64,000 nucleotides of DNA from Pycnopodia helianthoides (lineage: Eukaryota > Echinodermata > Asteroidea > Forcipulatida > Asteriidae): assembly GCA_032158295.1 (NCBI GenBank), contig CM063258.1, forward strand, positions 14,483,703 through 14,547,702, written 5' to 3'. The notes under the pieces are model-generated. The model saw nothing but the letters and a program-made list of their open reading frames with translations, did no database searches and was not told the DNA's origin. The position numbers and the translations under genes are program-made. This document shows, one piece after another, positions 11,121 through 19,955 of this stretch; the first letter of the stretch is position 1, and each line of letters starts with the position of its first letter.

Positions 11121-12295
11121 GTTGTCAGTGGCGTGATCGCCGTGGTGACAGGGTATATATCCAGAGAAAAAGTGGACGCTGCGAAGGTCACTCAGGTGTA
11201 TGCTTCCAGGAGTTGCGGGTAGTTGATTGGTTGGTTGAAGTTCCTTTGTGTTCAGAAGGTGTTAGTGTCCAGTAGTTCCGGTGGTTGGCTCGCACAAAAT
11301 GCGCGGGAATACTGAATGTGGGATTCTGGATTCCGTGGCAAGTTTGTGTTTGTTTTTTTGTGGAAATGGCGAAATTTTCCCTTTTCGAATGCGAAAAAAT
11401 GAGAAATAAAATTGTAGTACCATTTCTACAGATGTGTGGAGTACTAATTGAGTATATGAGCCAGATTATTTGTTCCCTTCCGGTTGCGGAATTGGGAAAG
11501 GTATCACGGGTTGTTTGTGTGTGAAGGGTTGTAATGATTTTCTATTGTTTTGGAGCAAATATTTCTGTTCTGTCCCGCCTGCGGGTGTGTGAACGGGGAG
11601 TGGTTATACTTTTTTTTGCTCGTGTTTGTTTTTATTTTGGAAGATGTTCCATGATTTGATTTTGAAAATCTCATTTCCCGAGGAAATGGTATATATACCC
11701 GGTTGCGGGTAAATTGTAGTATTGTGGTACCTTAGTTATATTATAAGGTGTATAAACGGGTTTGACATCGAGACAAGGGTTTATGGGTTGTGGGTAGTGT
11801 TTTGTAAAGAAAATAATGGATTGCTGTTTGCGTTTACATTATAATCTCTTATATGGTAATTAATTATTAAATAATAATTAATTCAAGAGTGTGGGTACCC
11901 ATTCATTTATGTGTTTTCCATCTGAATGCAGAAAGTTTCGGAAAAATATTGAAAGGTGTTTGGTGTCCTTTTTAAAACCGGATTGCGGAAGGAAAAGGTT
12001 TTGAGTTTATTTTCAATATTTGTATTTATGTGGATGTCAGGTTCGTTCTTTTTTAAGAAGAGCGGAACGGATTTTGGTTTTGGACATCATGGTAATGATG
12101 TTATTTGGTCATGTTTTTAGACGGACCGGTAGGTATCAAGTCGTGTAGTGGCATAAAGTATGTCTTATACCTGTTGTAGTGCAGTGTGGAGCAACCTGAA
12201 GATACCAGTCTCGCTAAACGAGTGGTATACCCCGGTAGCTTGTGTAGCCATCGACCCACAGTACCTCCTAAAAAGGCAAGGAGTATAGCAGTAAA
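11121..12295 (-). other. leader region of PLE unit 2
   Basis: 1175 bases upstream of ORF1 with no long minus-strand reading frame. Contents: a TATATATACCC stretch near 11688-11700, an AT-rich near-palindrome around 11857-11882, and a hairpin at 12203-12227 (TACCA/TGGTA and CTCG/CGAG arms; 7726-7750 in unit 1) next to the unit junction. The same region is repeated in units 1 and 3. It probably holds the promoter and 5' leader. A weak 79-codon plus-strand frame at 11285-11524 recurs in each unit but has no recognisable content. Confidence 0.5.
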
Positions 12296-12555
12296 TGATA
12301 GAGAAATGATGGCGCTGTCCCATTCAGTGACACTCCAACACTGTTGACTTGAGATTTACATAAAACTGTAAAAGTGTTTTTACATGCTTTATGGGTGAGG
12401 TTTGCGTCTGGGTAATATGTTCGTATTTTTGTCAAATTGACGGGGGTGATATGACAAACATAAATAGGACCAGAGGAACTGGTTGACAAGTGTCAACAAA
12501 TTGGTTTTCAAGGGGTAGACCGCGAGGATATTTTTTCAGATCCTCTTTGTGTATA

Positions 12556-12597
12556 GCAATAACATGTTTTCATGCCTTCTTGGCACTCATCAGTTGC
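12556..12597 (-). ncRNA. hammerhead ribozyme, PLE unit 3
   Basis: Core identical to the unit 2 copy. Predicted cleavage lies between 12560 and 12559 on the minus-strand transcript, giving the 5' end of the unit-length RNA that carries ORF1 and RT of unit 2. Confidence 0.85.
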
Positions 12598-12769
12598 ATG
12601 TGGGTGATTCTAATAGAATCTGTAGGTCTTATGTCTTGTGAAAGACATATTATTTGTGTAGTTCGCTTAGGTTCAGGTAAAATGTAATATTTTCCGTATG
12701 CGGATTTTTAGTCCTGAGTTGAGTTTTCAGTATATGTGACCTGTTCCTCCAATAAGGATATTAGGATGT

Positions 12770-14755
12770 TTAGTGTTTCATCCGGGTCTTCAAAACCCGA
12801 ATCATCAGGGGTGGAGCGAGCTGTTTAGAGGTTGAGTCGGTTGGACTCCGGTTTAGTTTTGCTCTGATCATCTTTTCCCTTATGTTTTGATCTTTTCTAT
12901 ACGCAATGAAAGGAGGGTCTGGAAAGATCCCCGAAAGTGTTTCATGATTGCGTATTAGAGACCAGTTTTGTTTGATGGATTTGTTTAGGTCACTTTGGTT
13001 GATGTACGGGTTGTATGTCGTACTGAAAACCAATGGAGTTTTGCTTTCCGTTTTTTCTTGTTGTTTATGAATCAAATTAGATCGTTCTCTGTGTGATACT
13101 GTTTCCGTGATTTTGTTTATCTCTGAAAGGTTATAGCCTCTTGCTATTAGCTTTTCAGAGAAATTGTTGACTTTAATTAAGAAATCATCTTCGTTATTTG
13201 TGTTTCTGGCATATCGGAGTGTTTCTCCGTATATGAATGCTTTGAACACATGTGGGGGGTGTGATGATGTCTTGTGTAGGTATTGGTAGGTTTCAGTAGG
13301 TTTGGTATATACTTTTGTGTCTAAAATACCAGTTTCACTGAACCTTTTACCTTTGAAGATTGTTAGGTCAAGGTAGTTGATGGCAGTATCAGAGGCCTCA
13401 AAAGTGAATTTGAGGGTTGGGTGTATTTGATTCATGTCGTTGATAAGGCTCTTGAAATTGTCAAGGGTGTTGTTATAGATGACAAGTATGTCGTCTCTAT
13501 AACGCCACCAGGTTAGGATGTGATCAGCTTTTTCCAGGATTTGTTTTTCCAGAACATGTAGTGTAATATCACAGATTTCAGGGCTTGCTGTTGAACCCAT
13601 GGCGCATCCGATTTTTTGGAGATAGTAGTTGTTACTGAAATGGAAGCAGTTTCTTCCTAATATCAGTTCCAATAGCTTACGGATGCAGTTGGAGGGTGGT
13701 TTTGTGATAGAGTATGGGTGGTTGGTTCGGTCTAGGGCATCGCAAACACTGTTTATTGCTTCCGTTTGACGGACGTTTGTGTACATTGAGACAACATCAA
13801 TACTTGTTATCAGAACATTGGGTGGAAATGTGGAATCCTCAAGTTTGCGCAATATGTCTGCGGTATCGCGGACATATGTTGGTTGGGCGGTAACTATCGG
13901 AAGAAGGAAAAAGTCCACAAATTCTGATATTTTGGCTGTAGGGCTTGAACATCCACTTATTATAGGTCTCCCTACGAAAGGCGTGCCCGCGGGTGGTGTT
14001 TTGTGTATCTTCGGCAGAAAATACATAGTAGGGCAGTGGCCTGGTTGTGAGAGTGGATCAAGATAAGCCAGGGTTTGTTTGTTGATGTATTTGCTTCTAT
14101 GCATATTGATGAGTAGGTTGTGGACCATTGTAATGGTCTGTTGTGTGATATCTTGGTCAAGCTTTGTGTAGTGCTTGGATTCAAGATGTCGGTAGCCTAC
14201 TTCAAGGTAATCAGTGCGGTTCATTATGCAAATGCCTCTTCCTTTGTCGTAAGGTTTAATTACGATGTCTGGATTGTTTTTTAGTTTGGTTATGGCTGAT
14301 ATTTCTTGTTTGGTCATATTTCTGAGCTGATTGCGCAATCGAATATGAGCAAATTGGTATTTTGTGGCTTCCAAATAATTCTCGAGTGTCGCACATTGTG
14401 TTGAATTTGGATGCCATTTTGAGGGTGGTTTGAAAGGTTGAGCCTTGGTAGGTTTGTTGTGCATTAGGAAGGCAATTCTCATTCTTCTTTGGAAGATATT
14501 GAAATCACTCAGAAGTTTTTTACGGGTGGGTTTGGCCGGAGTGGGAACAAAGTTGAGACCTTTTCCTAAAGCAACTTTCTCAATTGTGGAAAGGTTTGCC
14601 TTGGATAGGTTGGTTATGAAATGTTCACTTTCTTCTGCCAGTTGTTTAAGAATATTATTCTTTTTGAACCGTTTAGATTTGGAGCATGTGTGTGAAAAGT
14701 TATTGGCTTTTCTTTGGGAGCTGTTTGCTCGTTTATCAAACTTTCGTTTAGTCAT
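12770..14755 (-). CDS. Penelope-like RT of unit 3, altered C terminus
   Basis: 661 residues, identical to the unit 2 RT through KQLAPP. A one-base loss in a G run near 12808-12812 then replaces the acidic last ~30 residues with a short shifted tail. All RT motifs lie upstream and are intact, so catalytic function could survive. Confidence 0.85.
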   Translation of the reverse strand: MTKRKFDKRANSSQRKANNFSHTCSKSKRFKKNNILKQLAEESEHFITNLSKANLSTIEKVALGKGLNFVPTPAKPTRKKLLSDFNIFQRRMRIAFLMHNKPTKAQPFKPPSKWHPNSTQCATLENYLEATKYQFAHIRLRNQLRNMTKQEISAITKLKNNPDIVIKPYDKGRGICIMNRTDYLEVGYRHLESKHYTKLDQDITQQTITMVHNLLINMHRSKYINKQTLAYLDPLSQPGHCPTMYFLPKIHKTPPAGTPFVGRPIISGCSSPTAKISEFVDFFLLPIVTAQPTYVRDTADILRKLEDSTFPPNVLITSIDVVSMYTNVRQTEAINSVCDALDRTNHPYSITKPPSNCIRKLLELILGRNCFHFSNNYYLQKIGCAMGSTASPEICDITLHVLEKQILEKADHILTWWRYRDDILVIYNNTLDNFKSLINDMNQIHPTLKFTFEASDTAINYLDLTIFKGKRFSETGILDTKVYTKPTETYQYLHKTSSHPPHVFKAFIYGETLRYARNTNNEDDFLIKVNNFSEKLIARGYNLSEINKITETVSHRERSNLIHKQQEKTESKTPLVFSTTYNPYINQSDLNKSIKQNWSLIRNHETLSGIFPDPPFIAYRKDQNIREKMIRAKLNRSPTDSTSKQLAPPLMIRVLKTRMKH

Positions 14756-14939
14756 ACTTATGAAAGAAGAGTTATACCAGTAGTTGTGTTCAGTAATAAT
14801 ATATACTTGGATTTGTCGTATTATATTATTATTATTAGATTATTTATTTAATGAAAAATAAATAACAAAGCTGTATATTATCTCTCTTTGGAAGATGGGG
14901 TGGTCCTGAAAAGGACCGGTTTGTTTGAAAGTAAACGAG

Positions 14940-15596
14940 TTACAGGTGCTCCCGTTTTCTCTTCGAGCCCTTGCTTGCCGGTTGTCTTGGTCTTGTGAAG
15001 TACCCGAAGAGTTGAGTGGCCGTTCTCAGGTTGGCTCCTTCAAAGTCTGCTACAAGCTTGGTTCTTGCCTCTTTCCTCGCCGTCCCCAATTTCTGTTCGA
15101 TCTCCTTCTCCTGGAACTTGTACTCTTCCAGTGCTAGTTGTACTAGAAGCAACGAGGCTTTTGACGTGAGTCTATTCCAGTTCTCCGTAAAGGAGGGCTG
15201 AAAGGTTAGGCCTCGGTGCGGGTGTGGTGGTTTCGCCGTTGATTTTAGGTAGACCGGAGGTTTGTTTGTTGTTATGGCTTGGTTGTAAACTCCTAGTTGA
15301 CTAGTGATGTGGCTTTTGGCGGCCGATAGTCTGTTGACTGGTTCCGCCAAAAGTTTCACGTTGTTGAAGTCAGTTTCTGATAGCCTGATACGAGGGACAG
15401 GGGTTTCGTTTGCGAATTCCTCCCTGACCTCGAGAGATGTAATTAGGGAGTCCTCTAGGCGGTCTATCAGGGGCAGTTGTCCGCACTGGAAGTCGCTAGA
15501 GTTGGAGGATGCAGGAGATGGTGGGTCCTGGCTGGGAGGAGGTTGAGGGCTTGTTTTGGTGCGTCGCTTGAAGGATTTACTTAGCTTGGTCGACAT
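14940..15596 (-). CDS. Penelope-like element ORF1, unit 3
   Basis: 218 residues, same as ORF1 of units 1 and 2, with no disabling change. It is the right-most ORF1; unit 4 and the inverted copy lack it. Confidence 0.78.
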   Translation of the reverse strand: MSTKLSKSFKRRTKTSPQPPPSQDPPSPASSNSSDFQCGQLPLIDRLEDSLITSLEVREEFANETPVPRIRLSETDFNNVKLLAEPVNRLSAAKSHITSQLGVYNQAITTNKPPVYLKSTAKPPHPHRGLTFQPSFTENWNRLTSKASLLLVQLALEEYKFQEKEIEQKLGTARKEARTKLVADFEGANLRTATQLFGYFTRPRQPASKGSKRKREHL

Positions 15597-17031
15597 GTTG
15601 TCAGTGGCGTGATCGCCGTGGTGACAGGGTATATATCCAGAGAAAAAGTGGACGCTGCGAAGGTCACTCAGGTGTATGCTTCCAGGAGTTGCGGGTAGTT
15701 GATTGGTTGGTTGAAGTTCCTTTGTGTTCAGAAGGTGTTAGTGTCCAGTAGTTCCGGTGGTTGGCTCGCACAAAATGCGCGGGAATACTGAATGTGGGAT
15801 TCTGGATTCCGTGGCAAGTTTGTGTTTGTTTTTTTGTGGAAATGGCGAAATTTTCCCTTTTCGAATGCGAAAAAATGAGAAATAAAATTGTAGTACCATT
15901 TCTACAGATGTGTGGAGTACTAATTGAGTATATGAGCCAGATTATTTGTTCCCTTCCGGTTGCGGAATTGGGAAAGGTATCACGGGTTGTTTGTGTGTGA
16001 AGGGTTGTAATGATTTTCTATTGTTTTGGAGCAAATATTTCTGTTCTGTCCCGCCTGCGGGTGTGTGAACGGGGAGTGGTTATACTTTTTTTTGCTCGTG
16101 TTTGTTTTTATTTTGGAAGATGTTCCATGATTTGATTTTGAAAATCTCATTTCCCGAGGAAATGGTATATATACCCGGTTGCGGGTAAATTGTAGTATTG
16201 TGGTACCTTAGTTATATTATAAGGTGTATAAACGGGTTTGACATCGAGACAAGGGTTTATGGGTTGTGGGTAGTGTTTTGTAAAGAAAATAATGGATTGC
16301 TGTTTGCGTTTACATTATAATCTCTTATATGGTAATTAATTATTAAATAATAATTAATTCAAGAGTGTGGGTACCCATTCATTTATGTGTTTTCCATCTG
16401 AATGCAGAAAGTTTCGGAAAAATATTGAAAGGTGTTTGGTGTCCTTTTTAAAACCGGATTGCGGAAGGAAAAGGTTTTGAGTTTATTTTCAATATTTGTA
16501 TTTATGTGGATGTCAGGTTCGTTCTTTTTTAAGAAGAGCGGAACGGATTTTGGTTTTGGACATCATGGTAATGATGTTATTTGGTCATGTTTTTAGACGG
16601 ACCGGTAGGTATCAAGTCGTGTAGTGGCATAAAGTATGTCTTATACCTGTTGTAGTGCAGTGTGGAGCAACCTGAAGATACCAGTCTCGCTAAACGAGTG
16701 GTATACCCCGGTAGCTTGTGTAGCCATCGACCCACAGTACCTCCTAAAAAGGCAAGGAGTATAGCAGTAAATGATAGAGAAATGATGGCGCTGTCCCATT
16801 CAGTGACACTCCAACACTGTTGACTTGAGATTTACATAAAACTGTAAAAGTGTTTTTACATGCTTTATGGGTGAGGTTTGCGTCTGGGTAATATGTTCGT
16901 ATTTTTGTCAAATTGACGGGGGTGATATGACAAACATAAATAGGACCAGAGGAACTGGTTGACAAGTGTCAACAAATTGGTTTTCAAGGGGTAGACCGCG
17001 AGGATATTTTTTCAGATCCTCTTTGTGTATA

Positions 17032-17073
17032 GCAATAACATGTTTTCATGCCTTCTTGGCACTCATCAGTTGC
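17032..17073 (-). ncRNA. hammerhead ribozyme, PLE unit 4
   Basis: Core identical to the other copies and kept although the 5' half of this unit is gone. Cleavage here would make the 5' end of the RNA carrying unit 3. Confidence 0.84.
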
Positions 17074-17183
17074 ATGTGGGTGATTCTAATAGAATCTGTA
17101 GGTCTTATGTCTTGTGAAAGACATATTATTTGTGTAGTTCGCTTAGGTTCAGGTAAAATGTAATATTTTCCGTATGCGGATTT

Positions 17184-18729
17184 TTAGTCCTGAGTTGAGT
17201 TTTCAGTATATGTGACCTGTTCCTCCAATAAGGATATTAGGATGTTTAGTGTTTCATCCGGGTCTTCAAAACCCGAATCATCAGGGGGTGGAGCGAGCTG
17301 TTTAGAGGTTGAGTCGGTTGGACTCCGGTTTAGTTTTGCTCTGATCATCTTTTCCCTTATGTTTTGATCTTTTCTATACGCAATGAAAGGAGGGTCTGGA
17401 AAGATCCCCGAAAGTGTTTCATGATTGCGTATTAGAGACCAGTTTTGTTTGATGGATTTGTTTAGGTCACTTTGGTTGATGTACGGGTTGTATGTCGTAC
17501 TGAAAACCAATGGAGTTTTGCTTTCCGTTTTTTCTTGTTGTTTATGAATCAAATTAGATCGTTCTCTGTGTGATACTGTTTCCGTGATTTTGTTTATCTC
17601 TGAAAGGTTATAGCCTCTTGCTATTAGCTTTTCAGAGAAATTGTTGACTTTAATTAAGAAATCATCTTCGTTATTTGTGTTTCTGGCATATCGGAGTGTT
17701 TCTCCGTATATGAATGCTTTGAACACATGTGGGGGGTGTGATGATGTCTTGTGTAGGTATTGGTAGGTTTCAGTAGGTTTGGTATATACTTTTGTGTCTA
17801 AAATACCAGTTTCACTGAACCTTTTACCTTTGAAGATTGTTAGGTCAAGGTAGTTGATGGCAGTATCAGAGGCCTCAAAAGTGAATTTGAGGGTTGGGTG
17901 TATTTGATTCATGTCGTTGATAAGGCTCTTGAAATTGTCAAGGGTGTTGTTATAGATGACAAGTATGTCGTCTCTATAACGCCACCAGGTTAGGATGTGA
18001 TCAGCTTTTTCCAGGATTTGTTTTTCCAGAACATGTAGTGTAATATCACAGATTTCAGGGCTTGCTGTTGAACCCATGGCGCATCCGATTTTTTGGAGAT
18101 AGTAGTTGTTACTGAAATGGAAGCAGTTTCTTCCTAATATCAGTTCCAATAGCTTACGGATGCAGTTGGAGGGTGGTTTTGTGATAGAGTATGGGTGGTT
18201 GGTTCGGTCTAGGGCATCGCAAACACTGTTTATTGCTTCCGTTTGACGGACGTTTGTGTACATTGAGACAACATCAATACTTGTTATCAGAACATTGGGT
18301 GGAAATGTGGAATCCTCAAGTTTGCGCAATATGTCTGCGGTATCGCGGACATATGTTGGTTGGGCGGTAACTATCGGAAGAAGGAAAAAGTCCACAAATT
18401 CTGATATTTTGGCTGTAGGGCTTGAACATCCACTTATTATAGGTCTCCCTACGAAAGGCGTGCCCGCGGGTGGTGTTTTGTGTATCTTCGGCAGAAAATA
18501 CATAGTAGGGCAGTGGCCTGGTTGTGAGAGTGGATCAAGATAAGCCAGGGTTTGTTTGTTGATGTATTTGCTTCTATGCATATTGATGAGTAGGTTGTGG
18601 ACCATTGTAATGGTCTGTTGTGTGATATCTTGGTCAAGCTTTGTGTAGTGCTTGGATTCAAGATGTCGGTAGCCTACTTCAAGGTAATCAGTGCGGTTCA
18701 TTATGCAAATGCCTCTTCCTTTGTCGTAA
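17184..18729 (-). pseudogene. Penelope-like RT of unit 4, N-terminal part missing
   Basis: The RT frame is open from the junction at 18729 to the normal stop at 17184. The first internal ATG (18701) gives 505 residues with every catalytic motif but without the basic N terminus. No element leader remains upstream, so it is probably dead as a gene, though the ribozyme downstream is intact. Confidence 0.85.
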
Positions 18730-18730
18730 C

Positions 18731-19543
18731 ATCCTAACCTGGTGGCGTTATAGAGACGACATACTTGTCATCTATAACAACACCCTTGACAATTTCAAGA
18801 GCCTTATCAACGACATGAATCAAATACACCCAACCCTCAAATTCACTTTTGAGGCCTCTGATACTGCCATCAACTACCTTGACCTAACAATCTTCAAAGG
18901 TAAAAGGTTCAGTGAAACTGGTATTTTAGACACAAAAGTATATACCAAACCTACTGAAACCTACCAATACCTACACAAGACATCATCACACCCCCCACAT
19001 GTGTTCAAAGCATTCATATACGGAGAAACACTCCGATATGCCAGAAACACAAATAACGAAGATGATTTCTTAATTAAAGTCAACAATTTCTCTGAAAAGC
19101 TAATAGCAAGAGGCTATAACCTTTCAGAGATAAACAAAATCACGGAAACAGTACCACACAGAGAACGATCTAATTTGATTCATAAACAACAAGAAAAAAC
19201 GGAAAGCAAAACTCCATTGGTTTTCAGTACGACATACAACCCGTACATCAACCAAAGTGACCTAAACAAATCCATCAAACAAAACTGGTCTCTAATACGC
19301 AATCATGAAACACTTTCGGGGATCTTTCCAGACCCTCCTTTCATTGCGTATAGAAAAGATCAAAACATAAGGGAAAAGATGATCAGAGCAAAACTAAACC
19401 GGAGTCCAACCGACTCAACCTCTAAACAGCTCGCTCCACCCCCTGATGATTCGGGTTTTGAAGACCCGGATGAAACACTAAACATCCTAATATCCTTATT
19501 GGAGGAACAGGTCACATATACTGAAAACTCAACTCAGAACTAA
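18731..19543 (+). pseudogene. Penelope-like RT C-terminal fragment, inverted copy
   Basis: In-frame remnant from the RYRDD catalytic motif to the stop (about 270 residues). An ATG at 18641 in the adjoining unit creates a chimeric open frame, but its first 30 residues are antisense RT sequence, not a real N terminus. There are a few substitutions relative to the tandem units. Confidence 0.85.
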
Positions 19544-19653
19544 AAATCCGCATACGAAAAATATTACATTTTACCTGAACCTAAGCGAACTACACAAATA
19601 ATATGTCTTTCACAAGACATAAGACCTACAGATTCTATTAGAATCACCCACAT

Positions 19654-19695
19654 GCAACTGATGAGTGCCAAGAAGGCATGAAAACATGTTATTGC
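19654..19695 (+). ncRNA. hammerhead ribozyme, inverted PLE copy
   Basis: Plus-strand copy of the same motif: CTGATGA at 19658-19664, GAAA after the stem II hairpin, cleavage expected after the A at 19691. All core positions are unchanged although this copy has substitutions elsewhere. Confidence 0.84.
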
Positions 19696-19955
19696 TATAC
19701 ACAAAGAGGATCTGAAAAAATATCCTCGCGGTCTACCCCTTGAAAACCAATTTGTTGACACTTGTCAACCAGTTCCTCTGGTCCTATTTATGTTTGTCAT
19801 ATCACCCCCGTCAATTTGACAAAAATACGAACATATTACCCAGACGCAAACCTCACCCATAAAGCATGTAAAAACACTTTTACAGTTTTATGTAAATCTC
19901 AAGTCAACAGTGTTGGAGTGTCACTGAATGGGACAGCGCCATCATTTCTCTATCA

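Larger units (their letters stand above)
7819..12295 (-). mobile_element. Penelope-like element, tandem unit 2 (intact)
   Basis: A 4477-bp unit, almost identical to its neighbours and the only one with both ORFs uninterrupted. Order on the minus strand: leader 12295-11121, ORF1 11120-10464, AT-rich spacer, RT 10279-8231, ribozyme 8120-8079, tail to 7819. No LTRs of the Ty3 or Copia kind and no poly-A tail are seen. The identity of the units points to recent amplification. Tandem and partly inverted copies are usual for Penelope-like elements, where the adjoining partial copy acts as a pseudo-LTR. Confidence 0.93.
12296..16771 (-). mobile_element. Penelope-like element, tandem unit 3
   Basis: A 4476-bp unit. 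It differs from unit 2 by loss of one G in a G run near 12808-12812, which shifts the last residues of the RT. ORF1 (15596-14940) and the ribozyme (12597-12556) match those of unit 2. Confidence 0.92.
16772..18729 (-). mobile_element. Penelope-like element, unit 4, cut short
   Basis: The unit matches its neighbours from the 3' end through most of the RT and stops inside the coding region at 18729. The upstream RT part, ORF1 and the leader are missing. At the break the sequence switches to an inverted copy with only 1-2 nt of shared sequence, which suggests end joining or a template switch. Confidence 0.9.
18730..19955 (+). mobile_element. Penelope-like element, inverted 5'-truncated copy
   Basis: Reverse complement of the 3' portion of the unit, from the RT catalytic region (TWWRYRDD) through the ribozyme to the 3' end. 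It ends at 19955 at the same 3'-terminal bases (reverse complement of TGATAGAG) as the left edge of the array at 3341. Both outer edges of the insertion are therefore the element's 3' end. A few substitutions set it apart from units 1-4, for example Ser to Pro in the RT and a changed last residue. Confidence 0.9.

Noticed and set aside
3535..17163. A 65-codon frame (first at 3535-3732) and a 112-codon frame (first at 5492-5830) on the plus strand, repeated in every unit
   Set aside because: They recur only because the units are copies and lie opposite the RT or ribozyme; no protein features.
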